Shown here: positions 10,740-21,026 of the stretch, piece after piece
Layout: every line of letters starts with the position of its first letter
How positions within the stretch are numbered: the stretch's first letter is position 1
Source of the DNA: Acanthosepion esculentum
Lineage: Eukaryota; Mollusca; Cephalopoda; Sepiida; Sepiidae
Direction of reading: 5' to 3'
NCBI GenBank assembly: GCA_964036315.1
Contig: OZ038496.1
Coordinates: forward strand, 11,563,035-11,627,034
Length of the DNA: 64,000 nt
The notes under the pieces: generated by a model
Told to the model about the DNA's origin: nothing
Databases searched by the model: none
The model's input: the letters and a program-made list of their open reading frames with translations, nothing else
Made by a program: the position numbers and the translations under genes

Positions 10740-11797
10740 GATGACGGTCTCATAATCTTAAGAAACTGCAACAAACAAAACACAGATAAAACTAGAAAAG
10801 CAATATTAAAATTTTCAAAAATAACGGATTCGAGATAGATATAAAAACTAACCTAAATGAAGTAGATTTTCTAGATGTTACCTTCAACCTAAGAAAAGGC
10901 ACACACAAACCATACAGAAAACCCAATGATAAACCACAGTACATACACACATCCTCCAACCACCCGACTTCTATAATCAAACAGATACTAAAATCAATTA
11001 ACCGCAGGCTTTCCGACAATTCCTCCAATGTATCTATATTTAACAAAGGTAAGAAAGACTATGAAACAGCCCTAAAAGATAGCGGACTCCCAACAACACT
11101 CACATACTCACCACAGAACACAAAAAAGGCCAACAGGAAAAGAAATATCATATGGTTCAATCAACCGTACAGCAAAAACGTAAAAGCAAACATAGGAAAA
11201 ACATTCTTCAAACTTTTACACTTCCCGGAATCAAGCACCCTACACAAAATATTCAACAGAAACACAGTAGAAATCAGCTACAATTGCACCGAGAACATAG
11301 CACAAATAATAAAAAAGCACAACAGGAAAATTATTAACAAACCACATGAACAAATTAAACCCACGTGCAACTGCAGAATAAAAAATGAATGTCCCTTAAA
11401 CTGTAATTGTTTACAAAACAACGTAATCTACCAAGCCACGATAAAATCAGCAGATAATGAAGAAAAGGTAAACATAGGAGTAACCGAAGGACTCTGGAAA
11501 CAAAGAAATTATGTACACAAAATGTCTTTCACAAATAGTAAATATGCGAACAGCACAATGCTTTCTAAGTATATCTGGGAAATAAAAAACAAAACGCACA
11601 CCACACCAAAAATATCTTGGAAAATAAGGAAAAAATCATCAGCCTACAACAACCTATCAAAAACTTGCAAACTTTACTTGGAGGAAAAAATAGATATCAT
11701 TACTTTCCCAGACCAAAATAAATTATTAAATAAAAGATCCGAGCTAATCTCAAAATGTAGACATGAAAACAAATTTTTACTACGTAACTTAAAATAG
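10740..11797 (+). pseudogene. Penelope-like element: RT C-terminus plus GIY-YIG domain
   Basis: Starts inside the reverse transcriptase (DDGLIILRNC, 10740-10769). A one-base frameshift in an A/T run near 10812 shifts the frame, after which about 324 codons run open to TAG at 11795. Blocks in order: VDFLDVTFNL and YIHTSSNHP (RT end), RNIIWFNQPYSKNV, a cysteine-rich linker CNCRIKNECPLNCNC, then a GIY-YIG-like region with VIYQATI, NIGVTEG, KQR and HKMSF. This order is that of Penelope-like elements with a C-terminal GIY-YIG endonuclease (established knowledge). The first GIY-YIG motif is VIY and the tyrosine of YIG is replaced (NIG), so nuclease activity is doubtful. 5'-truncated at a TA microsatellite. 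The A-rich 3' region follows. Confidence 0.9.
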
Positions 11798-12660
11798 AAA
11801 AATAAATAAATATATAAACAAACAAAATGACAATAAAATAAGTAAATTAATCCAAACAAATTACCAAACCACACCTGTTAGAATAGGCGAAATAGAATAA
11901 TAAAATAAGGAACAAAATCAATAAAGTGAATAAGGAACAAATTATCAAACTATTATGAACAAAAAATTAAACTACAAAAATCAAAACAAAAAATCGGACG
12001 GAAAATAGTTTTAACTGTTATATAACGATAAAAAAATTAATAAAAAATAATATACTGCGTTACTTAAAAATCGAAAACCAAAAAGAGAAATATAAAGTGT
12101 AACAAATAAATAACAACAAGTATAATAAATTGATCTAAATACATCCAAATATATAAATAAACTAACAACCGATACCGACAAACTAGCCGTTTAGAAAAAA
12201 CAAATAAAGATAATCAACCCAAATAAATAAATTAAAAACTGTTCCCTCCAAAATAGTAATCAGAACAAACCACAACATTCGACTCCAAAATTCAACAAAT
12301 AGCTTTACTCAATGACAAAAAAAAACAAATATATGAGATAAAAAATAAAAATGAAAAATAAATAAAAACAAGCAAAACGATTTGACCCAAATAAATAAGC
12401 AAATAATCGACTTCCGGTAAATGACCGCCATAATAGACTACCAACAATAAGCTATATAAACAAATTTTTACTACGTTAATAAAAAACACCGATCAAAACA
12501 AAAAATAAATATATAAGATAAAAAATTTTGAAAAACCCAAAAAACAAGCAAAATAATTTGACATAAATAAACAAATAAGCGACTTCCGGTAAAAGTAACC
12601 GCCAAAGTAGATTACCCACAATGCACCACTGACCCTTATATATAAATAGCCGAGAAAAAT
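11798..12660 (+). mobile_element. A-rich 3' untranslated region of the Penelope-like element
   Basis: Rich in AAATAA words. CGACTTCCGGTAAA and the downstream ACCGCC occur twice (12409 and 12581, about 172 bp apart). AAACAAATTTTTACTACG occurs at about 11768 and 12457. These indicate internal duplications of the element's terminal region. No frame of note. Confidence 0.6.
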
Positions 12661-12722
12661 AACAGGACTAGTTGCCTGATGATTGCACTAGCATGAAACA
12701 GACTGTCGCCTCTAAGTGTTGA
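12661..12722 (+). ncRNA. Hammerhead-ribozyme-like motif
   Basis: Core CTGATGA (12676-12682), short stem II (TGC 12684-12686 with GCA 12691-12693), GAAA (12695-12698), a 2-bp stem III (CA / TG) and the cleavage-type dinucleotide TC (12706-12707). Stem I has two proximal pairs (GC 12674-12675 with GC 12708-12709), an internal loop, and distal AACA / TGTT (12661-12664, 12717-12720). Type I hammerheads are known in Penelope-like elements. The T-T apposition at 12683/12694 is unusual and may lower activity. Confidence 0.6.
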
Positions 12723-12737
12723 CTTCTATGTTCACTT

Positions 12738-12740
<3 letters not shown>

Positions 12741-12787
<47 letters not shown>

Positions 12788-12851
12788 GTGTATATATATG
12801 TATATAGATATGTATATATATATATGTATATATATATGTATATATATGTAC

Positions 12852-12891
<40 letters not shown>

Positions 12892-12893
12892 TT
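12741..12893. repeat. Compound TA/TG microsatellite
   Basis: TA tract with interspersed TATG words, then TG at 12866-12899. Mirrored reading frames are artefacts. Confidence 0.95.
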
Positions 12894-13379
12894 GTGTGTG
12901 AATAAACATAGTTTTAAGGGATATTTATGGGATAAAGTGCTCAATATCATAGATAGAGCCTATATAAATATAAAATATATATATATTAGTTGTATTTTTT
13001 AAACAAATCTTTATTATATTTAAACATATTCTTTAATGTGCGAACGGTCTGGTTGATGTACGTAGATGAATTGGCCACAAATCTTGTTCCACTGTCCGGG
13101 CCTGTCTCCAGTTAAGAAGGGAAAATCAAGCCTGTTTTACGAAGTAGATTATTTGACGATAATACTCATTTTGTTTATACAAGTCCTACACTTTAACGCA
13201 CAGCGGGCGGAGAAGAGTTGGATTGATATATTTCCCAAATGTATTTCTGCATAAATGAAGATAACTAATCCCAACTGGAATCCCGAGCCTTTATCCATTT
13301 CTGTCTGCCCAATTTCCCTCGATCACCACGTGCACAGTACTGTTTCGTTGTATCACATCTCTCCTGTGCGACTAGACAT
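12894..13379. other. No gene seen
   Basis: Unassigned sequence between the microsatellite and a tRNA-like segment. GTGCGACTAGACATCCGA occurs at about 13367 and again at about 13670, a direct repeat roughly 300 bp apart. Confidence 0.5.
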
Positions 13380-13468
13380 CCGAATGCCTCAGGCTAGGAT
13401 CGAAACCAAACCGATTTGGTGTACGTCAGAGTTTCTACCACTAAGCCATCATCAGTCAAACAGATAAT
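13380..13468 (-). mobile_element. tRNA-like SINE head
   Basis: The reverse complement reads GGCTTAGTGGTAGAAA (A-box-like) and GGTTTCGATCCTAGCC (B-box-like) at tRNA spacing. The acceptor arm does not close, so it is a tRNA-derived repeat rather than a gene. Confidence 0.55.
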
Positions 13469-13745
13469 TCTAGTGTATTGTTTTTACGAATGTAAACAAA
13501 CGCCAGTCAGCCGGAGGGCCCCAATTCATTTTAATGAAGAGCTTTGCATTAGCGCAGGTGGCTGTTGTTTATAGAATCAGAATTGTTTATCTTACAACAG
13601 TGCTCAATTGAAATATATTTTCAAACGCTTAATTATGTCATTCGCAGACAGTACAGTTTCACTCCTCAGTGCGACTAGACATCCGATATATATGAATGTG
13701 AATCTAAGTATATATGTATGTATGTGGGTATATATATATATATAC

Positions 13746-15184
13746 TCCAAGAACTCCACAGAGACATGAAGGCACGAGTGGCGTTTAATGGAGAACTGTC
13801 TGAAGAATTTGCTGTTGACAACGGGGTTAAGCAGGGGGATATTCCACCCCCGATTCTCTTCTCCATTTATTTCGCTACTCTCCTAACTTTGGCATTTGAG
13901 GACTGCGATAAGGGTGTTTCACTTCGCTATAGGACCACTGGTAAAGTATTCAACCTAAGACGATTTAATGCTAAATCAAAGACATTTAGAACGTTAGTGA
14001 GGGAATTACTTTATGCGGATGATGCGGATTTTGTGTCCCATTCTGAGGAAGATATGCAATGCATAATGGACTGTTTTCCATCCGCGTGTGATGCTTTTGG
14101 ACTTGCCATTAGCATCAAGAAGACAAAAGTAATGTTTACCCCTGCACCTGGCGCTCCATACATTGAGCCCAACATTTATGTGAAAGGAAACCGATTAGAT
14201 GTGGTGGATTTATTTGTCTACTTAGGCAGCACTCTTTCCAGGGACGGTTCCCTGGATGCTGAGATACGCCTTCGTATTCAAAAATCCAGCACAGCATTTG
14301 GAACATTGGAGACAAGGGTGTGGTCTGATCGGGGTATCTCAATTAAAACGAAGATAAGTGTTTACTTGGCTTGTGTTGTCGCTGCTCTTCTTTACTCGTC
14401 AGAGTGCTGGACTACACAACGTCGGCACTTAAAACAGCTCGAGAGGTTTCACCAGAAATGTTTAAGACGTATCCTGAACATCAAATGGCAGTCTCTGACA
14501 CCTGATACGGATGTTTTGATGAGGGCTTGTTGTTCGACCATTGAAACAATGGTGATGAGAAATCAGTTACGTTGGGCAGGTCATCTTGTTCGAATGGAAG
14601 ATGTAAGACTACCAAAACAGTTGTTTTACGGTGAATTGGAGAATGGAAAACGTCCGCAGCATGGCCCGAAAAAACGCTTCAAGATACCTATTGAGAATTG
14701 GGAAACCAGTGCAGAATGCAGGCTTGAGTGGCGCAAATCAGTCAGAAATGGAGCTGTGACGTTTGAACGGGAAAGAATTGAACGTGAAAAGCTGAAGAGA
14801 AATCTAAGGAAAGGGAATATTGATGTTCTGCAAGACGAGGTGATCAGCTGGACATGTGAAGATTGTGGAAGAATACTCTTGTCAAAAGCCGCATACATCA
14901 ATCACAAAAAATCTCATGCCGGTGTTCAAAGAGCTGGAAATTTGCCACCCCGCCCAGACGACACCTCTTGCGTAATATGCTTTAAGAAATGTAAGATATC
15001 AGCCGGGCTGAGGAGGCACATGTCGTCACACCAGCAAGATTTTCCTCAAACTAATGCCCTGAACTATGTTCCAACACTTTCATTCGTCTGTCACCTATGC
15101 TTTAGACCATGCAAATCAGCTGCCGGCCTGAGTAGCCATCTTCGGGCACATGAGCGTGAGGTGGGAAGCAGCATGAATGTATGA
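13746..15184 (+). CDS. LINE reverse transcriptase, 5'-truncated, with three C-terminal C2H2 zinc fingers
   Basis: The longest open frame in the window; counted from an ATG in the TA repeat at 13718 it is 488 codons, but element homology starts only at 13746 (ELHRDMKARVAFNG). RT motifs: KQGDIPPPILFSIYF (residues 38-52) and the catalytic YADD (99-102). Then FVYLGSTLSRDGSLDAEI, LLYSSECWT and RWAGHLVRM, the usual post-RT segment of this LINE type. Three C-X2-C-X12-H-X3-H fingers follow: C380/C383/H396/H400, C418/C421/H434/H438 and C458/C461/H474/H478. The apurinic endonuclease and the RT fingers region are missing, so it cannot act alone. Few mutations suggest a young copy. A short in-frame deletion after KKRFK (residue 322) is likely, inferred from family length. 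Clade probably RTE-like. Confidence 0.9.
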
Positions 15185-15230
15185 ATGTTGGGATGGCTAA
15201 CGTCTGTCAAGACGAAGCAATTACCATATA

Positions 15231-15544
15231 TACTCGACTCTCCCGTCGAATTCAATGTATGAGAGTCAAGCAGATCAGTTCCTAGAAAACCGACAGTTCG
15301 ACAACAGTACAAGAGATTTCATTATAGTGGTGAAGGTTTCCATCCACAGTTTTTGGAGGGCCGAATACAGAGACCGGGTGCACTAAGCGCCACAAGAACC
15401 CCAAACGACCCTCTGCAGGTTTTGAATTCAGAGTTGTCCTTCTCACACCTTTCCCAGGGGTATTAGCAAGTCAATGTAATGGATTCGACTGGAATTCGAC
15501 TCTCCGATTCATCAATCCAAGCCGTTATCCATTACTCCACCGTG

Positions 15545-15581
<37 letters not shown>
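15231..15581 (-). mobile_element. tRNA-derived SINE (family 1) plus TA tract
   Basis: Minus-strand copy of the 9222 SINE, ending at the right in the tRNA-like head (reverse complement: GTAATGGATAACGGCTTGG, then GAGTCGAATTCCAGTCG). (TA)n at 15548-15581 adjoins the head. The left end lies about 45 bp downstream of the zinc-finger LINE stop codon. Confidence 0.85.
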
Positions 15582-15586
<5 letters not shown>

Positions 15587-15736
15587 CCTAGAGAGATACC
15601 TAATCCCTTCCCGTTGTCACCGATCCAGGCTCCGTATTTAAAAGAGGGGTCCCTTTGATTAGATCTGTACTTTCTCCCCGCATACTATCTAAATTAAATT
15701 CAAAATCCTTTAAAGCAACGAAAGTTAGTCGATTTC

Positions 15737-16130
15737 CTCAAAGATGAAGAAGGGACTCGAGGCTACAGAGATGTGGTTCTACAGAAGGATAATAAGGATA
15801 TCATGGACCGAGCGCGTGATCAACAATTAGGTCTTCGAGAGGATGCAAACAAGGAGGAGGCTTATACTTAACACCAGGAAGAGAGAGATGATGTTTCTGG
15901 GACACATGATGAAGAAAGAGGTCCTGGAGAATATGACACTCACGGGACGAATAGAGGGAAAGAGAGACAATGGAAAACAACTCGTGACATACCTGGCGGG
16001 TTTAAGCAAGTTGATGACAGAAATTGATCTGGGGCAGGTGGCAGAGAGAAGGAACTTGTTGAGAGCTGCAAGGGATAGAGGGAGGTGGAGAGCAATGATC
16101 GCTAACGTCCTGAAAGGACATGGCACATAG
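15737..16130 (+). pseudogene. LINE (family 1) RT C-terminal fragment
   Basis: The translation gives KKGLEATEMWFYRRIIRISW, a stop and frame change near 15825, then a clean 95-codon frame (15843-16130) containing RRRLILNTRKREMMFLG, TLTGRIEGKRD, VTYLAGLSKLM and DRGRWRAMIANVLKGHGT before the stop. The same C-terminal block ends copies at 23570, 52016 and 53215. Only the tail of the ORF is present. Confidence 0.85.
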
Positions 16131-16217
16131 AGAGCCAGTCTAGGGCTGAAAGAGACTAGCATAATGTTGTGCCGTTTTGAAACAAACTACACCCACATGA
16201 GGTAATCTAGGATATTT

Positions 16218-16339
<122 letters not shown>

Positions 16340-16434
16340 GACAGAATTGAATAGACGCTCACCGAAACCGTTTATTTTATTAAACAAGTAATTTATACAA
16401 ATGAAGTAATTATAAATGGTCATAAATTTAATAA

Positions 16435-16929
16435 CTAATACTTGGTTTTTGCTTTTTTTAATGCAAGTACCCTTCTAGGCATGCTAGCGATGAGTTCACG
16501 AATATCATCTTGAGGGATTTCTTGCCATGTTTCACGCAATAATCCCAAAAGTTTGGGCTTAGAAGATGGCTTCCAGTTCTTTTTGCGGAGTTTTCGATCT
16601 AATATGCCCCAAAGGTGTTCAATAGGGATAATATCCGGGAACTGACTCGGCCATGGAAGTTTATTGATCCCATTTTGTCTCAACCAATGTTGCGTTGCTT
16701 GAGCAGTGTGACATGGAGCTCCATCTTCCATAAATAGGGAGTCAACTTTGCTCATTCTACTACTTGAGAATATTGGAAGGAGCCCTTTCTTTAATATAGA
16801 AACATATTTGGTTGAATTAATGTTTCCTTCACACTCCACAAGCTCTGAGCGACCATCACTCCAAATTGCACCCCATACCCTTACTGAAAGGCCCCCATGT
16901 TTCATAAATTCATAAAGTCTAAGTATCAT
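16435..16929 (-). pseudogene. Tc1-like transposase, C-terminal part of DDE domain
   Basis: 164 codons open on the minus strand. Blocks: SVRVWGAIWSDGRSEL, then the second catalytic Asp in MEDGAPCHT, and the Glu in PIEHLWGILD 34 residues later, which is the DD34E spacing of Tc1 elements. It ends in RELIASMPRRVLALKKAKTKY, a typical C-terminus. The helix-turn-helix and first catalytic Asp are missing: upstream of about residue 8 the sequence switches to a LINE remnant (16930-17319). The frame is intact where present, suggesting a fairly young insertion. The terminal inverted repeat was not identified. Confidence 0.88.
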
Positions 16930-17319
16930 ATAGGAAAGTTCAGCAGAATAATACCCACTAAAGTATTTATATAAAAGGCACAGGGAAGCTTTATTACTAC
17001 GGTGGGACAGCGACTGAAGGAGAGGTGTCCGTTCAAGACCAATAATATTGCAGATTTTTCTTTGGATTTAACCAATAATCTCAAAATGTATAGCAGGAGC
17101 ACCAGACTACCTGTGGAAGCAATATTCAAACATGGACAAATGGTAGTCATATAAAATAGATTCTGGCGAGAAAAATTGTTTAGCACGACACAGTGAACTA
17201 AATTTCCTAACAGTAGACCTAGCAGTTGACTCAATACAATCTTTCCCCTTCATATCAGCAAAAAATGTTAGAATGAGAAGGCGCAACAAGTTACTTTCCT
17301 GGGGGTTAACATAAGCCAT
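16930..17319 (-). pseudogene. LINE (family 2, CR1/jockey-like) C-terminal remnant
   Basis: The minus-strand translation gives FFSPESILYDYHLSMFEYCF, then SGAPAIHFEIIG, a stop, QRKICNIIGLERTPLL, QSLSHRSNKASLCLLYKYF and GYYSAELSYMI. This is the segment after the RT domain in a LINE family also seen at 25730, 56034 and 60055 (compare FRHCCHIWSGAPSVCLK there). It is directly joined to the Tc1 fragment, so one element interrupted or replaced the other. Confidence 0.75.
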
Positions 17320-17429
17320 TTCATGATGTACGTTGTCAATTGTTCACGTTAGAATACGCTTCGAGCCGATATGATCGTTCAAGAAATCTCGTGGGGAATT
17401 TGCTGTTTAAAAACACTAATTTTGATTTT

Positions 17430-17535
17430 GCTAACAAGACGCTTCCTCTGTAGATGAGTGGTATAGAATCCCAGATCAAATGATGGTTCCGTGTAGGACA
17501 CAGGTTCGATCCTGTCGGAGGACACATATTTTCTA
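17430..17535 (+). mobile_element. tRNA-derived SINE (family 3)
   Basis: Contains GATGGTTCCGTGTAGGACA, the B box CAGGTTCGATCCTGTCGG and GAGGACACATATTTTCTA. Shares these with 63421-63545(-) and 63640-63770(+). T-arm pairing is intact, the acceptor is not. Confidence 0.65.
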
Positions 17536-18469
17536 CTACATCCAGTACTGTTTATTATAAAAAATTATAATTATAAAATTATATATATTTTATATTATAA
17601 AATTTACTTAAATAACTGCATCTATAAAAAGAAAGTATCAACAGAAAATATATTAAAATTTGGTGTGGGGCTCTACTGTGGATCCGCGCAAAAAATATTA
17701 TTAAGGGAGATAACTATAGCAGAAATGTAGCAGAGGAAAGTGAGAAGAAAGAGGTGACTATCAATTTATATAAAAAAAAAAAACAGAATGTGGGGTAGTC
17801 CGCAAGAGAAACTGTAGCAATATGAGTCAAGTTAAAGTCATGTTAAATATAAAACAACTCGATACGGAAAATTTACTTTCGAAAAAATGTTGTCTATAAG
17901 ACTGACCATCTCGAGAAAAGGTAAATAAAAAAAATAAAAAAACGAATCTGGCCTCGGAGACTGTTGCTACCTAAGAAAATAAAATCAGGTTTACTGTTAA
18001 AAATTGTTTTGTTGTTTACTCGTGGGTAACGATCAAGCCGAAGGATAATTTTTAAGCCTCTAGCGTTTAACTAAAAGAAATTGCACTTTGTCAACGAACC
18101 TAATGACGGTCTGAGCTACATGTACAGAAATGTAATTATTTGGGAAGTTATTTCCCTTAAAACATTTTTTTCAATACATTCATAGTAAACTTTCACATCG
18201 ACAATAATATTCAGTTTTAAATCATCCACGTTTTTTTTATCTTCAAGTTATGCGTATCTAAATCCAGTACGTCCTCAACTTATTTTATTGGGCCATAATT
18301 CTTCAAGAGGTAAGAAATCATGACCTTACTTAACAACAGAAATATGACTCCAAGTGTTGAACGTTAATAATAAAGAATGCCTTTCAAAATTTATATTTTA
18401 TGTATAGGTTCTATGCATTACGAAAGAGGAGAAGTTCGTTACGAAAGATAAAAGAGAGAAAAGAGTGCT
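17536..18469. other. No gene seen
   Basis: AT-rich sequence without open frames over 60 codons. The phrase TGTGGATCCGCGCAAAAA at about 17678 recurs diverged at about 19012, suggesting an old dispersed repeat. Confidence 0.5.
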
Positions 18470-18905
18470 GAATTGGTATGTAATATTTATATGGCAGAGA
18501 ATGCTGGATAATTTCAAGACTCGGTCTGAGTCGGTCGCGACTTGGTTCTACAGAAGGATTATATGAATTCTATCGAAAGAACATTTGTGTAACGATGATG
18601 ATTTAAGGGAAATATAAACAAAAAGGACAATAAATATTAGAATCAGAAAGAAGAAGAAATACTGGTACTCATAATGTAGAATGAAGTTTTGGAAAATCTG
18701 ACATTCGCGGGACTTATTGAGGGTAATAGGGAGTGAGAGAGAGAGCGAGAGAGAGAGAGTAACCTACCTAACAAACCTTGTCTAAAACGATGTCAGAACA
18801 TCAAGTGAAAAGGATAAGGAAAGCAAACATTTCTAAGAGCTAAAATGAAAAGAAGTTATGGAGGGTCATGATTTCTCACCTCTTGATGGTATATGGCCCA
18901 ATGAA
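18470..18905 (+). pseudogene. LINE (family 1) RT C-terminal remnant, highly decayed
   Basis: Discontinuous similarity to the 15737-16130 copy: TWFYRRII, then NIRIRKKK, then a segment reading LENLTFAGLIEG after frame correction. A (GA)n expansion at 18735-18759 lies inside the former coding region. Ends with RVMIS-type sequence. Confidence 0.6.
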
Positions 18906-19082
18906 ATAAGTTCCAGAGGTACTGAAATTGACTACAAATAACTTGAACAAGGTCAAAACAAAACCGGGCGATTTTAAAACTGAATATTATCATCGGTGTT
19001 AACCTCTGCTGTGAATCTGCGCAAAAATATTATTATGGGAGATAACTTTTAAACAGCAGCTACAAATTCTGTATGCAAGGAG

Positions 19083-19380
19083 AAACGGTTGAGTAATGGA
19101 TAGCGGCTCGGATTGAGGAATCGGAGAGCAGAGTTCGAATTCCAGTCAAATCCATTGCATTGACTTACGTGCTAATACTCTTGGGAAAGGTATGAATCCT
19201 TTTCTTCTCCGCTCTTCAGCCATGGGTAAATACTACGACAGACCGTGTTCTATAGCCTTGGATGGCAACTGGTCTACCGTCGAAAGAAATGGCAACCTAC
19301 TGCAGGAAAAAAATATGCCTCGTCGAAAGATACATGATCGCCTAAACGTTTATCACGCATGGCACATAACTGACTGACAC
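19083..19380 (+). mobile_element. tRNA-derived SINE (family 1 head, alternative tail)
   Basis: Head GAGTAATGGATAGCGGC and GAGTTCGAATTCCAGTC, linker TTGACTTACGTGCTAATAC. The tail differs from the 9222 copy: AAGATACATGATCGCCTAAA, the tail of the 33645 copy. Confidence 0.8.
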
Positions 19381-20180
19381 TTACTTATTTCTAAAAAAAA
19401 TGAAAATTCTTTGTTTGAGAGATCACATAAAGTAACGTAATTAGCGAGGGATTGAATTTAATGACAATTTTTCAATATTTTAATCATGAAAGGTGCCTTA
19501 ATAGACGTCAGTTTCTTCACGAACCGTTTAGTACTATTCTGGTAAATTAGAGTCAGGAATTTCCGGAAGGGTTGAATATAAGTGAACTGTTGATATAAAA
19601 TCAAATACACGGCTTCGGTCTTCTAAATGAACAGTGAAATAAAAGTAAGCAGTGCCCTGTCGAGCACAGACAGCATCGGGGGCATGGCTACAAGTGGTCG
19701 GTGGAATCATTTGGAAAGTGATATTTATTATTTGGCAGAAAAAAAGAACGAAAATGCTGATACGGAGAGAAGAGATGCGAAATTGAATAAATGTCGCTGA
19801 CGAAAACGATTAACCATAGAAGACTTCAAGAGAAGGTCTGAGGCAGACAGCCAGGTGCGAAGAAGGCCTACAAGACTGGATTATCACCGCGGTGGGCGTC
19901 TCACAAGCTGGCAACTAACGGATGCATCACTTGATCAAGAATGACGGACGACGTCATCAGAAAAACACGAAGTCTTCTAAAAGCGGTAAATATAGACTTC
20001 GGGGGATGGGTCCTGGATCGTATTTTGAGATAGATATTTTTGTGGGTGAAAAAATCAACTGTTGAGAGTGTGTGGCATGAGATGAAGCAAAGATGAAATG
20101 CGGCAAGAAAATAAAGTAGTTTTTAAAAAATCGGTATTTCTTCAGCTAAAGCACTATAGAAACTAATACACAAGGGCCTA
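19381..20180. other. No gene seen
   Basis: Between 19730 and 20010 there are weak hints of old retroelement sequence but nothing I could assign. Confidence 0.45.
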
Positions 20181-20905
20181 CAGGGTGTGGAAGAATCAGG
20201 AACAGAAACATTAATAATAGGTGAGAACAAAATAAGAGTAATCAGGAGGATAATAAATAGAAATTGACATTGCATTTAAATTCTTGCAGGTTAAAGTTGT
20301 CTGGAAAGCATGAAGACTGAAAGGAGTTCCACAAGCAGGAAATACAGAAAAGGAACTGTTAGCATAGAACTTACGGTTACATCTAGCCTAATCAACCGTA
20401 AATTGGTGAGATATCGTCGACAATATTGTACTGAGCTTAGATTAAAAAATGATTTCACCCCTAACAAGGTAGTAAAGACGCTAAGACACAAGAAGTGACT
20501 GGCTGTAGAAGAATAAGAAATGAGAATCTTTATTAAGGGGCAAGAACAAAAGAAAAGTAATCCGGAAGGCAGCAGAGCGACTGACATTGCATTTAAATTT
20601 TTGAAGATTAATGTTGGCTGAAATGCATGGAACTGGAAGAGAGTTCCACAAGTGAGAAGTGTCAGGAAAGGAACTGTTAGCATAGAACTGACGGTTATAT
20701 CTATCGTACTCAACCGGAAATTGGTGAGATATTTTCGCCAATATTGTAATGCGCTTAAATTCAAAAACGATTTCAAGCCTAGCAAGACAGTAAAGTCGCT
20801 AAGACACAAGGAGCGACTGTATTTAGAAGAATAAGAAATGAGAACTTTATTAAGGAGCAAGAACAAAAAAAGATTAATCAGAAGGGCAGTAGATAGAGAT
20901 TGCAT
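20180..20905 (-). pseudogene. LINE (family 2) 3' end in a tandem near-triplicate
   Basis: A unit of about 315 bp is repeated head to tail: GACATTGC-type boundaries at 20266, 20583 and about 20896. The first unit is partial. Each complete unit on the minus strand encodes FPDTSHLWNSLPV then INLQKFKCNVSR-type sequence, the C-terminus of the family 2 LINE, followed by its 3' untranslated part. A related fragment is at 26515-26690 on the plus strand. Tandem duplication of a LINE end is unusual. Confidence 0.75.
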
Positions 20906-21026
20906 GTATTTTTTGGTTATAATGTGGATTTGTTTTAGTGTATATATTATATTTTTTCTTCATATTTATGGTACACGCGTTTCCGGTTTCGTGGACTTCT
21001 TCAGGAAAATAAAAGGAATACATTTT
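20906..21026 (-). repeat. Dispersed repeat fragment with CTGAAGAAG motif
   Basis: The reverse complement contains TTCCTGAAGAAGTCCACG and CCGGAAACGCGTG and matches 63190-63330 (shared TGTGGATTTGTTTTAGT). It ends exactly at the 5' target duplication of the solo LTR. Confidence 0.6.
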
